A stretch of DNA of 64,000 bases from Planctomycetia bacterium (lineage in GTDB: Bacteria; Planctomycetota; Planctomycetia; Pirellulales; PNKZ01): positions 1 to 64,000 of the forward strand of contig JAIOPP010000109.1 of assembly GCA_021413845.1 (NCBI GenBank), written 5' to 3'. Numbering within the stretch: position 1 is the stretch's first letter; every line of letters begins with the position of its first letter. The position numbers and the translations under genes are program-made. This document shows, piece by piece, positions 42,655 through 51,593 of the stretch. The notes beneath the pieces were generated by a model. It had not been told where the DNA came from and did not search any database. It saw only the letters and a list, made by a program, of their open reading frames with translations.

Positions 42655-43328
42655 CCGAACCTCGAGACCCGGCAGCCGGAAATCCCGAAGCCCAAGCGAG
42701 CAAGGGACAGGGGAGCAAAGCCGCGGCGAACGTGCCGAATGCGAATCGCGACCGGCTTTCGGATGTCGTGCTCTACGATGACCCGGCCCCGGCCGCCGGC
42801 GGAGCGGTTCCGAGATCCGGCAGCTCGACGTCGCCCGGGCAGGCGCGACCTGCGAGCGCGGCGGCGACGCTCCCCTCTGGGTCGGCCCCCTCGATCGCGA
42901 CCGCGCGCACGGCGACCCCCGTGCCGATCGCGTGGCGCATTTGGCCGGTGATCGATTCGGTTTGGGAGTTGCTCGGCTTATCGGCGCTGCTCGTGGCCGT
43001 ACCGGTTTTGGTTTGGAGCTTGAGCGGGAGAACGGCGCTCACCGTTGCCTCGACTGCGGCGGTCGGGCTCGTGATGTGGCGCAACTTTTTGCCGACGATC
43101 TGCGAGATGAACGCGCTCGGCGTTACGCAACGGATCTTCGGCCGGACGCGGCGCATTCCGTGGCTCTCGATCGATCGCTACGTCGTCGGCCGCCGAGGCG
43201 TGTTTCTCACTTCTGCCGGCGCGCCGCTCGAACTCTTTCGCGGCCTCTACCTGCCGTGGGGTTCGCATCGCGACCAGATCCTCGCCTCGTTGCGGTATTA
43301 TCTGCCGAACGCCGAAGACGCGAATTGA
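42651..43328 (+). CDS. Membrane protein with PH-domain-like C-terminus
   Basis: 225 residues. The first 90 are Pro/Ala/Ser-rich and probably disordered. Two hydrophobic helices follow (about 104-140: SVWELLGLSALLVAVPVLVWSL, ALTVASTAAVGLVMW), then a soluble region of about 85 residues, NALGVTQRIFGRTRRIPWLSIDRYVVGRRGVFLTS, with alternating strands that recalls bacterial PH-like (bPH) domains. A closing helix is HRDQILASLRYYLP. It is translationally coupled to the preceding small membrane protein. The fold call is tentative. Confidence 0.55.
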   Translation: MTEPRDPAAGNPEAQASKGQGSKAAANVPNANRDRLSDVVLYDDPAPAAGGAVPRSGSSTSPGQARPASAAATLPSGSAPSIATARTATPVPIAWRIWPVIDSVWELLGLSALLVAVPVLVWSLSGRTALTVASTAAVGLVMWRNFLPTICEMNALGVTQRIFGRTRRIPWLSIDRYVVGRRGVFLTSAGAPLELFRGLYLPWGSHRDQILASLRYYLPNAEDAN

Positions 43329-43492
43329 CGGCCTGAGCGGTCGGAGAACGTACCGATTGCGCGGTCGGCGACCTCTCGACGGTGAGGCCTTTCGTCTCGA
43401 TCGGCACGCCCAGCCGCTCCGCAGCGAATCGGAACGCGGTTTGCTCCCTTCGACGAGATCGCCCCGCTCTATTTCGCCCGGAGAATTTTGCC

Positions 43493-43849
43493 ATGTCATC
43501 CCTCTTCGCAGTCGCGGTTCTCGTTACTTCGGTTTTCGCCGCCCCGCCGGCACCTGTCTCCGCGGTCAAAGCCGACGACATGTACGAAGGGCGCGTCGTC
43601 CTTTCGACGAAGGCGGCGCTGACGATCGTCGCTAAGAACGGCGACAACGTGACGTTCGCCATCGCGTCGAGCTGCAAGATCACGCGCGACGGCAAGCCGA
43701 GCAACGCCGAGATGATCGCTCCCGGCGACCGTGTGCAGATCGTCGCTTCGACGGAAGCAGGCCGAAACGTCGCAAACACGATCACGGCCCGCGGAGCCGA
43801 GCGGCCGATAGCCCAGCCGTTGTTAGCAAAGTTAGTCGCGGGCAACTAG
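43493..43849 (+). CDS. Small exported protein of unknown function
   Basis: 118 residues with a signal peptide (LFAVAVLVTSVFAAPPAPVSA). The mature part is a small beta-rich domain: MYEGRVVLSTKAALTIVAKNGDNVTFAIASSCKITRDGKPSNAEMIAPGDRVQIVAST. This alternation of strands with a GD turn resembles OB-like or DUF5666-type beta barrels. The ATG at 43493 follows GGAG within nine bases; a longer frame from 43382 lacks a ribosome site. The gene converges on the opp operon end at 43874. Confidence 0.65.
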   Translation: MSSLFAVAVLVTSVFAAPPAPVSAVKADDMYEGRVVLSTKAALTIVAKNGDNVTFAIASSCKITRDGKPSNAEMIAPGDRVQIVASTEAGRNVANTITARGAERPIAQPLLAKLVAGN

Positions 43850-43873
43850 CGACGACCTGATCTTCCGCAACCG

Positions 43874-44911
43874 TTAGCGCGCGTAAAAGCATGCCGCTTG
43901 ATGAGGATCGTCGGGTCCGGCGATTCCTTCGAGCGGCGGCGGACTCTGACGACAGTCGGCATGCACGATCGGGCAGCGATCCGCAAACGGGCAGCCCGCG
44001 TACACCTTATCGGGCGAAGGAACATCGCCGGTTAACACGATCCGCTTCCGCACCCGTTCGACCGCGGGATCGGCCACTGGAGCCGCCGAGAGGAGCGCCT
44101 GCGTATAAGGGTGACGCGGGTTCGCATAGAGTTCCGCCGCCGGAGCCATCTCGACGATCCGGCCGAGGTACATCACGCCGACGAAGTCGGAGATGTGCCG
44201 CACGACGGAAAGATCGTGCGCGATGAAGACGTAGGCGAGGCCGAGCTTCTGTTGCAGTTCCTTGAGCAGGTTGATGACTTGCGCCTGAATGGAAACATCG
44301 AGCGCCGAGACCGGCTCGTCGCAGAAGATGATTTTCGGCCCGACGGCCAAGGCCCGCGCGATGCCGATCCGCTGCCGCTGCCCGCCGGAGAACTCGTGCG
44401 GATAGCGATTGAGAAACCGCGGGTTCAATCCGACGAGCTCCATCAAGCGGAGCGTTTCGATTTCGCGATCGCGACGGGTCTGATCGGTAAAGATCGTCAT
44501 CGGCTCGGCGATGATTCGACCAACGGTCATGCGGGGGTTCAACGAGGCGAACGGATCTTGAAAGATCATTTGCATCGAGCGGCGAAACGGCATCATGGCG
44601 TTGTCGCCGCCGTGGATCGGAAGCTCCGTTCCTTCGAAGCGCACCGTGCCGGAGGTCGGCTTGATGAGATGCAAACAGGCGCGGGCCGTGGTGCTTTTGC
44701 CGCAGCCGCTTTCGCCGACGAGCCCGAGCGTGGTCCCTGCTTCGACGTTGAAACTCACCCCATCGACGGCGCGCACGAACCCACGCTCCGGCCGAAGCCA
44801 AGAGCCGCGCCGAAACGGAAAATGCACTTTCAGATTGCGCACTTCGAGAAGGGGCGGCGCGCCGGTGCGAGGAACTTTCACGGCGGAGTGATTGGCAGCA
44901 AGCTCAACCAT
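43874..44911 (-). CDS. oppF: Oligopeptide ABC transporter ATP-binding protein OppF/DppF
   Basis: Second ATPase of the peptide importer, 345 residues. Walker A GESGCGKSTTARA, Q-loop MIFQDPFASLNPRM, signature SGGQRQRIGIARAL, Walker B KIIFCDEPVSALDVSIQAQ and H-loop VFIAHDLSVVRHISD are intact. The C-terminal oligopeptide extension carries GCPFADRCPIVHADC, a family cysteine motif. The start at ATG 44911 follows AAGGAG and overlaps the end of oppD by eight bases. A start at 44935 is also possible. It is the last gene of the operon. Confidence 0.93.
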   Translation of the reverse strand: MVELAANHSAVKVPRTGAPPLLEVRNLKVHFPFRRGSWLRPERGFVRAVDGVSFNVEAGTTLGLVGESGCGKSTTARACLHLIKPTSGTVRFEGTELPIHGGDNAMMPFRRSMQMIFQDPFASLNPRMTVGRIIAEPMTIFTDQTRRDREIETLRLMELVGLNPRFLNRYPHEFSGGQRQRIGIARALAVGPKIIFCDEPVSALDVSIQAQVINLLKELQQKLGLAYVFIAHDLSVVRHISDFVGVMYLGRIVEMAPAAELYANPRHPYTQALLSAAPVADPAVERVRKRIVLTGDVPSPDKVYAGCPFADRCPIVHADCRQSPPPLEGIAGPDDPHQAACFYAR

Positions 44912-45917
44912 GTAGCAACGCTCCTTGCGGCGCATCGACGAGCGGCAGGATATCGAAATGGCAGGCGAATCGGCCGTCGGTCGGCGAAGGGCGAAGCTCG
45001 GGGCGCTGGGTGCGGCAGATGTCTGCGGCGAATTTGCAGCGCGGATGAAACGCGCAGCCGCTCGGCAAGCGCGTGAGATCCGGCGGCTGGCCGGGGATCG
45101 GCTCCAAGCGTTCGCCGCGCGGCGAATCGAGGCGCGGTCGCGAACGGAGCAGGCCGAGCGTATACGGATGGCGCGGGCGGGCGAAAAGCTCGTCGACCGG
45201 CGCCTCCTCCACGATCCGGCCTCCGTACATCACGACGACCCGTCGGCAGATGTTCGCCATCACACCGAGGTCGTGCGTGATGAAGATGATCGCCATCCCT
45301 TGGTCGCGCTGGAGCTCACGCAGCAGTTCGAGAATCTGCGCTTGGATCGTGACGTCGAGCGCCGTCGTCGGCTCGTCGGCGATCAAGAGATCGGGATTGC
45401 AAGAGAGCGCCATCGCAATCATCACACGTTGCCGCATGCCGCCGGAGAATTGGTGCGGATACTCCAGCACGCGCTTCGACGCGCCGGGAATACCGACCCG
45501 ATCGAGCATGGCAACGGCATGGTCGAGCGCTTGCCGGGGCGTATGGCCGAGGTGCAGCCGCGTCATTTCCGTGAGTTGCTCGGCGACCGTGAGGAGCGGA
45601 TTGAGCGACGTCATCGGATCTTGAAAGATCATCGCGATGCGGCGTCCGCGAATCTTACGCAACCGCTCTGCCGGCATCGTCAACAGATCCGCCCCTTGAA
45701 ACAACGCTTGGCCGGCGACGATCTTTCCCGGCGGCTTGGGGATCAGCCCCATCAGCGCGAGGTTCGTCACGCTCTTGCCGGAGCCGCTCTCGCCGGCGAT
45801 GCCGAGGGTCTCGCCCGGCGCGATGGAAAACGAAACGTCGTCGACGGCGCGCACGATGCCGTCGTCGGTTTTGAATTCCACGCCGAGCGAATCGACGGTC
45901 AACAATGCTTGAGACAT
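44904..45917 (-). CDS. oppD: Oligopeptide ABC transporter ATP-binding protein OppD/DppD
   Basis: First ATPase of the peptide importer, 337 residues. Walker A GESGSGKSVTNLALMG, Q-loop MIFQDPMTSLNPLLT, signature SGGMRQRVMIAMAL, Walker B LLIADEPTTALDVTIQAQ and H-loop IIFITHDLGVMANI. The C-terminal oligopeptide domain has SGCAFHPRCKFAADICRTQRP with its cysteines, the [4Fe-4S]-type motif seen in OppD/DppD. It begins eleven bases after the end of oppC and overlaps oppF at its end. Confidence 0.93.
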   Translation of the reverse strand: MSQALLTVDSLGVEFKTDDGIVRAVDDVSFSIAPGETLGIAGESGSGKSVTNLALMGLIPKPPGKIVAGQALFQGADLLTMPAERLRKIRGRRIAMIFQDPMTSLNPLLTVAEQLTEMTRLHLGHTPRQALDHAVAMLDRVGIPGASKRVLEYPHQFSGGMRQRVMIAMALSCNPDLLIADEPTTALDVTIQAQILELLRELQRDQGMAIIFITHDLGVMANICRRVVVMYGGRIVEEAPVDELFARPRHPYTLGLLRSRPRLDSPRGERLEPIPGQPPDLTRLPSGCAFHPRCKFAADICRTQRPELRPSPTDGRFACHFDILPLVDAPQGALLHG

Positions 45918-45927
45918 AGGTTCACGA

Positions 45928-47067
45928 TCAGCGGTGTTTCAATCTCGGATCGAGAGCGTCGCGAAGGCCGTCGCCGAGGAAGTTCAATGCGAAGAGGGTC
46001 GTGCCGAGCGCTACGCCGGGGAAGACGACGAGCCACCAATCGAACTGGATCGGCGTGATGCTTTGCGTTCCTTCGTTGGCCAGTACGCCCCAAGAGACGT
46101 CGGGGGCTTGCACGCCGAGCCCCAAGAACGACAGGAACGCCTCGAAGAGCATCACGCGCGGAATCGTCAGCGTGAGGTAGACGATGATCACGCTCAGCAA
46201 ATTCGGCACGAGATGCAGAAACACGATCCGCATCTTACTGCACCCGATCGTGCGCGCGGCCTCGACGAACTGTTCTTGCTTAAGCGACAACACTTGTCCG
46301 CGCACGACGCGGGCCATCGTCAACCAATAGATCGCGCCGACGACCAGAAAGAAGACGGTCATCCGATCGATGCGGTAATAAATCAGCGCCGCTTTCCATT
46401 CCGGCGTGTCGAGCACGGTGAGCAAGAGAATCACGACGAAAATAAAGGGCACGGCGTAGAGCACGTCGACGAAGCGCATCATCGCCGAGTCGACCCAACC
46501 GCCGAGGTAGCCCGAGATCGCACCGTAGGAAACGCCGATCACGAGCGACACCGCCCCGGCGACGACGCCGACGATGAGCGACACGCGCGAGCCCCAAAAC
46601 AGTCGGGCCAGCACATCACGGCCGAGGTTGTCGGTGCCGCACCACGAAGTGCATTCCCAGCGACCGAAGAGCTTGGCGCGAAGGTGAGCCAGCGCGCGAT
46701 CGAAACCGTTCAAGTCGCCGAAGCCGGCGGCGAGCGCCGCGTCGTCGACATTGCCGGCGTCGTCGATCCACGAAGCGGTCTGCAAGCGAAGCGGATGAAG
46801 AGTCGGCTCCGTGAATGAGCGCTGTGTGTCGACTCTGCGCGGAGCTTGCAGAGGAAACAACGGCGTGGCGATCGAGGCCGCCGCGAGCAGCACTAGGAAA
46901 AGCAGCGACCCGAAGGCCGTGCGATTGCGTTTCAGCCGCCGCCAGGCATCGCGCCCGAGCGACACGCCGCGCAAGCTCTTCGCCTCGTCGAGCATGCGAG
47001 CATAGTCGCGTGCGGCGTCGCTGGGCGCAACGGCTTCCGAGTCGGCGGGTGGTTCGCTTCGGGTCAT
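45928..47067 (-). CDS. oppC: Oligopeptide ABC transporter permease OppC/DppC
   Basis: Inner-membrane permease, 379 residues. An N-terminal cytoplasmic stretch (about 1-50) precedes the first helix TAFGSLLFLVLLAAASIATPL. A larger than usual periplasmic insertion (about residues 75-155, including CGTDNLGRDVLARLFWGSRVSL) leads to the DPP-type permease core VGVVAGAVSLVIGVSYGAISGYLGGWVDSAMMR. The EAA motif is QEQFVEAARTIGCSKMRIVFLHLVPN. The ATG at 47067 overlaps the oppB stop (ATGA). Confidence 0.92.
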   Translation of the reverse strand: MTRSEPPADSEAVAPSDAARDYARMLDEAKSLRGVSLGRDAWRRLKRNRTAFGSLLFLVLLAAASIATPLFPLQAPRRVDTQRSFTEPTLHPLRLQTASWIDDAGNVDDAALAAGFGDLNGFDRALAHLRAKLFGRWECTSWCGTDNLGRDVLARLFWGSRVSLIVGVVAGAVSLVIGVSYGAISGYLGGWVDSAMMRFVDVLYAVPFIFVVILLLTVLDTPEWKAALIYYRIDRMTVFFLVVGAIYWLTMARVVRGQVLSLKQEQFVEAARTIGCSKMRIVFLHLVPNLLSVIIVYLTLTIPRVMLFEAFLSFLGLGVQAPDVSWGVLANEGTQSITPIQFDWWLVVFPGVALGTTLFALNFLGDGLRDALDPRLKHR

Positions 47068-47984
47068 GCGTCGAGTTTGATTCGCGGATCGAGCAGCGTG
47101 TAGAAGAAGTCGACGATGAAGTTCATCGCGCACAAGATCAACGTATAGAACATGGTCATCGCCATCGCTAAGGAATAGTCGCGCTGCGCGCACGACTCGA
47201 CCAAGTGAACTCCCAGCCCGGGCAGAGCGAAGATCTTCTCTTCGATGAGCGATCCGGTAAGGATCCCGGCGGCCGCGGGGCCGATGTATGAGACGACCGG
47301 CAGCAGCGCTCCTTTGAGCCCATGCCGAATAATGACGGTGCGCGAGAGGAGGCCCTTGGCGTAGGCCGTGCGAATGTAGTCTTGCGAGAGGACGTCGAGC
47401 ATGCCGGTGCGCGTCAGCCGTGCGATGTAGGCCGCGTAGGGGAGCCCGAGGCAGATCGTCGGCAAGACGAGTTGCTGCCACGATCCCCAACCGGCGGCGG
47501 GAAAGATCGGAATGAGAAACACGAACATAATGATCGCAAGGCCCGCGACGACGAACTCGGGAAGCGAAATGCCGACCGTGGCGATCGTCATCAGGCCGAC
47601 ATCGAAGAGCCCGCCGCGGCGCACGGCGGCCGTGACGCCGGCAAAGATGCCGAGCGCCAAAGCGAAGATCAGAGCGGCGAGGCCGAGCGTGGCGGAAACG
47701 GGAAATCCTTGCGCGATGATCTCGTTGATCGAGAAGTCGCGAATCTTCATGCTGAGCCCGAACTCGCCTCGGCAGTAGTTGCCGAGTTCGAGAGCGTACT
47801 GAACCGCGAGCGGCTTATCGAGGTTGTAGCGGCGATCGAAATTCTTCTTGATGTCGGGATCGAGGGCCCGATCGCTGCTGAACGGCCCCCCGGGAACGGA
47901 ATGCATCAAGACGAACGTGATCGTGAAGACGACCCAAAAGATGAGCAACGTCCAAAGCAAGCGCTTGATGAGGAACGCGATCAC
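47064..47984 (-). CDS. oppB: Oligopeptide ABC transporter permease OppB/DppB
   Basis: Inner-membrane permease, 306 residues, with an N-terminal helix (IKRLLWTLLIFWVVFTITFVLMH) and the OppB block PGGPFSSDRALDPDIKKNFDRRYNLDKP. Five more helices follow, and the EAA loop DYIRTAYAKGLLSRTVIIRHGLKGALLPVVSYIGPAAAGILTGSLIEEKIFALPGLG. It starts with GTG 47984, overlapping the binding-protein stop (GTGA) and coupled to oppC at the other end. The frame stays open far upstream because of the defect in oppA, so a fused product is conceivable. Confidence 0.92.
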   Translation of the reverse strand: MIAFLIKRLLWTLLIFWVVFTITFVLMHSVPGGPFSSDRALDPDIKKNFDRRYNLDKPLAVQYALELGNYCRGEFGLSMKIRDFSINEIIAQGFPVSATLGLAALIFALALGIFAGVTAAVRRGGLFDVGLMTIATVGISLPEFVVAGLAIIMFVFLIPIFPAAGWGSWQQLVLPTICLGLPYAAYIARLTRTGMLDVLSQDYIRTAYAKGLLSRTVIIRHGLKGALLPVVSYIGPAAAGILTGSLIEEKIFALPGLGVHLVESCAQRDYSLAMAMTMFYTLILCAMNFIVDFFYTLLDPRIKLDA

Positions 47985-49808
47985 GGCGCGCCCTCGCCGA
48001 CCGGCATTCGCAGCCCCGTGATTTTCACATCGCGTTCCGCCGCGCGCACGCGCGCCTTCGCCGCTTGATCGACCGAAAGCGCCCACAGCGGATGTTCGTC
48101 GCGGAGGTTCGAGTGGAAGCCATGCACGTAGGTCTGCACCATGTCTTTCGAGACGTAGTAGTAGATCGGCATGATGGGCATCTCGCGCATGAGAATCTCT
48201 TCCGCATCGTGGAGAATGCGCATCCGTTTGACGGAGTCTCCTTCGGCGGCGGCGGCTTCGATTCGGGTCGGCGTAGTCACCGATCCAACTGGCTCGGGCC
48301 GTTTGGTATTCGCCGAGACGCACGGTATCGAGAAACGTCCCCCATTCGAGATTGCGCAGCCCGACGTCGATGCCGAGCGTGCGCTTCCAACGGTCTTGAA
48401 TCAGTTCGGCGATCGCCTTATGAGTCTCTTGCGTGTTGTAGAGAATGTCGAACGCCGGGAGGCCGCGCCCGTCGGGGAAGCCGGCCTCGGTGAGCAAACG
48501 TTTCGCTTCAGCGATATTCTCCGGGGCGCAGCGGCCCGGCTCGTAGCCGGCGAGCCCCGGCGGCACCAAACTGTTCGCTGGAATCTGACCGGTGCGCGTC
48601 ACCTTCTCGACGATCTCGCGGCGATCGATCGCCATCGACAAGGCGCGGCGAATGCGCGGATCGTCGAACGGCTTCTTGCGAACGTTGAAGCGATAGAAAT
48701 ACGTCCCCAAGATCGGCTTCGGATGGTATTGGTCGGGGCGTGTCTTCATCAAGATCGGCGCGGCCGGGGCAGGGACATCGGAAATCCAATCGGTGGCGCC
48801 GGTCAGATACATATTCAACATCGTCGTCCCACCTTCGACGGCCAAGACGTCGACGACGTTGAGCTTCACTGCCGAGCGGTTCCAATAGTATTCGTTCTTC
48901 ACGAGCCGAACGCGGTCGCGAATGCGCCGCGCCTGCATGTTAAACGCACCGTTCGAGACGAGGTTTTCGGCGCGCGTCCATTGCGGCGAGCCATACGTTT
49001 CCAGGCACTTCCGATTCACCGCCGATAAAGGGTAGAAGGCGATGATATCGAGAAAGAACGGCGTCGGGTTTTCAAGCGTGAGGGTGAGGCGATAAGGATC
49101 GTCGGACTTGATGCCGACGAGCTCGAAGCTCGGCATGACCCAAGCGCTGCGCTCGATTCCCGTATCGACTCCGAGGAGCTTGTCTTCGCTCGAAAACTTC
49201 CGCAGCCGGCCGGCGATCTCGACGTGGAAGACTTTTAAGGGTTCGTCTTTGGTCGGGCCGTCGCGCAGTTCCAGTTGCTTGAGCACACCCCGCAAGACTT
49301 GCCCGCGAACCGTGTTGGGAACTCCCTCGGCGCGCGGAAGCTCGACTTCGACTTGCTCGCCGACCTCGGGCTTCAGCGTGGTGTAGCGCTTCGCATTTTT
49401 CACGTACCAAAGTTGGTAAGCGTATTCGGCGGTGGTTTCGGCAAGGAGAAACCTTTGAAACGAATACACAAAATCTTCGGCCGTGAACGGGGAGCCATCC
49501 GACCAACGGGCATCGCGGCGCAGATGGAACGTGTAGGTCTTCAGATCGGGAGAGATCTCCCAACGCTCGGCGACGCCCGGAATCGGCTTGAGCGTCTTCG
49601 GATCGCGACGACATAGGCCCTCGAACAGCGCCTCGACCACGCGTCCCTCGGGCTGGCCGGTTACCGTGGCTGGGTCGATCGTCTTGATATCGGTGCCGTT
49701 GCAGAAGGTGAGGTCGGCCGGAGGAAGTCGCTCGCGCGAAAATGTCCAGCCGACGACTGCAATCAACAGCATCACAAGGGCGAGCGGAAGTATCCTACGT
49801 CGGAACAT
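47981..49808 (-). pseudogene. oppA: Oligopeptide-binding protein OppA-like, broken by a frameshifting deletion
   Basis: Extracytoplasmic SBP_bac_5 peptide-binding protein. Signal anchor (MFRRRILPLALVMLLIAVVGW), then FCNGTDIKTIDPATVTGQPEGRVVEALFEGL and AEDFVYSFQRFL in one frame up to ASWIGDYADPN at about 48262. The C-terminus, EAAAAEGDSVKRMRILHDAEEILMREM and PIYYYVSKDMVQTYVHGF, continues in the next frame and stops at 47981, joined to oppB by GTGA. Between them the family segment of about 20-25 residues (the TFLD...EYDRL part) is missing. The total length of 1828 bases is not a multiple of three. A sequencing or assembly error is possible. Without correction the N-terminal frame runs on into oppB. 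Confidence 0.72.
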
Positions 49809-50172
49809 AGGCGTTGACGCGCTAGGTAGGCGAAGCGAGGCAGGAGCACGAACTGCCGTCATGGTAACGGTTGCTACGGATGAATCTACCTGAAGAAGGG
49901 GTGGATGCCGGCGCTCGCAGAGGAGACGAATCAACCGTAATTTGCGCAAAATTATATAGAATGTAACGTCGGGGCTCTTTTATACGTTCCCTATGTTCGC
50001 TAGAATGCGAGGGACCCGAAAGAGACCGAACGGACGCAAACGGATCACATCAACGTGCGGCATTCGTCGCGAGGTGCTTCCGCAGCGGCTCTTTCTCCTA
50101 CGACGCTCCTCGAGTTCGCGTGAACCCACGTCTTTATCCGCTCACGCTTCGCCGCAAGGCAAGAAGGATGCC
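49809..50172. other. Divergent control region between oppA and arsR-like gene
   Basis: About 360 bases separate the divergent starts. The middle (49940-50000) is markedly AT-richer (TTTGCGCAAAATTATATAG) and contains the palindrome TTGCGCAA (49942-49949). No SmtB/ArsR-type 12-2-12 operator is obvious. Short forward frames here are shadows. Confidence 0.5.
49951..49956 (-). promoter_or_regulatory. Possible -10 box for oppA
   Basis: On the reverse strand a perfect TATAAT (within CTATATAATTTTG) lies about 143 bases upstream of the oppA start. The -35 position, about GAGCCC, is weak, so this is only a candidate. Confidence 0.3.
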
Positions 50173-50568
50173 ATGATCACTATGACTGCTCCCGAAGGAA
50201 ACCATACCGTCGCTATGTCGGCACCTCAAGTACCCGACGAGTTGATCGCCGACTTGGTGAAGGTCTTCAAGCTGCTCTCCGATGAAACTCGGATGCACAT
50301 CTTGATGTATCTCACCCGGACCCCCGAACTGCACGTGCGGGCCTTGTGCGACTTGCTCGGCCAAAGCCAACCGGCCGTCAGCCACCACTTGGCGCTGTTG
50401 CGTTCGGCCCAACTGATCGAACTGCGCCGCGAAGGGAAGCACAATTTCTATCACCTCGTGCCGCAGCGCTTCCAAGAAGTGCTCGACTTGGTCTTCGCCC
50501 ACATCCCGGCCGAGAACCGCCGGATTCGGTTCGAAGATTACGTGCTGAGCTACCAGCCGCAACGGTAA
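50173..50568 (+). CDS. ArsR-family transcriptional regulator
   Basis: Winged-helix repressor-type protein, 131 residues from ATG 50173. The ArsR block VFKLLSDETRMHILMYLTRTPELHVRALCDLLGQSQPAVSHHLALLRSAQLIELRREGKHNFYHLVP has the recognition helix SQPAVSHHLALL. The metal-site cysteine pair CVCD is replaced by ALCDLL, with only one cysteine, so a classic As/Sb site is absent and it may sense something else. AAGGA precedes the start. It is divergent from the opp operon and is the closest candidate regulator of it. A terminator follows at 50645. Confidence 0.88.
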   Translation: MITMTAPEGNHTVAMSAPQVPDELIADLVKVFKLLSDETRMHILMYLTRTPELHVRALCDLLGQSQPAVSHHLALLRSAQLIELRREGKHNFYHLVPQRFQEVLDLVFAHIPAENRRIRFEDYVLSYQPQR

Positions 50569-50644
50569 CACAGCCGGCTGTAACGATACCGACTGCAACG
50601 CTTCGGCGGTTTCGCCGACGTTGCGAGGCAGAGTACAATCTACG

Positions 50645-50684
50645 ACGGTCGCGCAGGATTTTATCCTGTGCGACCGTTTTTTAT
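50645..50684 (+). terminator. Rho-independent terminator after the ArsR gene
   Basis: ACGGTCGCGCAGGAT and ATCCTGTGCGACCGT pair with one G:T position around a TTT loop, and TTTTTTATT follows at once: a near-perfect intrinsic terminator. Confidence 0.93.
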
Positions 50685-50692
50685 TGCCGCCG

Positions 50693-50705
50693 TTTTGCAT
50701 TTTGC
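50693..50705. repeat. TTTTGCATTTTGC word before the RNA methyltransferase gene
   Basis: The same 13-base word TTTTGCATTTTGC occurs at 37331-37343 just upstream of mtaB. Here it lies 22 bases before the GTG start of the SpoU-type gene. It is probably part of a word-like intergenic repeat family rather than a regulator site. Confidence 0.5.
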
Positions 50706-50726
50706 TTTCTAAGTTTTGAGTTTCCC

Positions 50727-51272
50727 GTGCCTTTCGTCCAACAACGCCACAAAGCCCTGGTGCCGCTCGAACGCCAGCGCGAGTTGGTCGTCGCCTGCGC
50801 GCCGCTGCGAAGTAATATCAACCTGTCACGCATCGTCCGCACGGCCGGATGCCTGGGGATCAAGAAGGTGATCGCCTGCGGCGCGGCGCGGGTGATCGAG
50901 AAGATCGCGCGCAACAGCGTCGACGACGACGGCGGCAGTCGCAAGGATGGGGAAGGGGAGGAGGAGTTGAGCGGCGTCGAGATCGAAGTCCATCGCACGT
51001 TGCCGCCGGTGCTGCGCGACCTACGCGCGGCCGGTTATCAACTCGTCGGCCTCGAGCAAACGACCGATTCGACCTCGATCTTCGACTTTCGTTTTGACCG
51101 GAAGACGGCCCTGATCGTCGGCAACGAACGCTCGGGCCTCGACGAAGACGAGCTGCGTCTGCTGCATAAAGTAGTCGAGATCCCGATGTATGGGCTGCCG
51201 CATGCTTTGAATGCCGCGACGGCGACGGCGATGGCCCTCTATGAATACTGTCGCCAGTTTCCCAGCGGATGA
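50727..51272 (+). CDS. SpoU/TrmH-family RNA 2'-O-methyltransferase
   Basis: SPOUT-class methyltransferase, 181 residues, without an N-terminal substrate-binding domain. Motif 1 is NINLSRIVRTAGCLGIKKVIA (the N-x3-R of TrmH proteins). Motif 2 is TALIVGNERSGLDEDEL and motif 3 is VEIPMYGLPHALNAATATAMALYEY, forming the trefoil-knot SAM site. A low-complexity Asp/Gly/Glu insert (about residues 67-86) is unusual. The start is GTG 50727. Likely substrates are tRNA (TrmL- or TrmH-like) or 23S rRNA. Confidence 0.85.
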   Translation: MPFVQQRHKALVPLERQRELVVACAPLRSNINLSRIVRTAGCLGIKKVIACGAARVIEKIARNSVDDDGGSRKDGEGEEELSGVEIEVHRTLPPVLRDLRAAGYQLVGLEQTTDSTSIFDFRFDRKTALIVGNERSGLDEDELRLLHKVVEIPMYGLPHALNAATATAMALYEYCRQFPSG

Positions 51273-51335
51273 AGCTTCCAGCGAGTGGCAGCCGCGGGAA
51301 ACGGCAGAGTCCGCGATCTTCGTACGTCTGACTAA

Positions 51336-51545
51336 CTACGTGGGATCCTTTGCATCGGCTTTGCGTGCCGAGGCCGCTTCGTAGATTCGCTTGAGCTTCG
51401 TAATCTCCGGGCCGGCGATTCTTTGGCCGCTGCAATCGGCGAGCACGCGCTCGATCTCGCGCGAGAGCCGGCCGCTGAGGGGGCCTTCGGCTCGTTCGAC
51501 ATCGTCGATCATCTTCAGCACGCGCTTCATCAAGCCATCGATCAT
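51336..51545 (-). CDS. Small helical protein of unknown function
   Basis: 69 residues, amphipathic and charged: IDGLMKRVLKMIDDVERAEGPLSGRLSREIERVLADC and EITKLKRIYEAASARKADAKDPT. The start ATG 51545 and the helical pattern make it plausible, and it lies in the same direction as the cupin gene, but no family is recognised and no ribosome site is clear. It could also be a chance frame. Confidence 0.45.
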   Translation of the reverse strand: MIDGLMKRVLKMIDDVERAEGPLSGRLSREIERVLADCSGQRIAGPEITKLKRIYEAASARKADAKDPT

Positions 51546-51593
51546 CGGGCGTTTCTCGTTTCAAAATCGTGGAGGTCGCAAAAAGCAAGCCGA

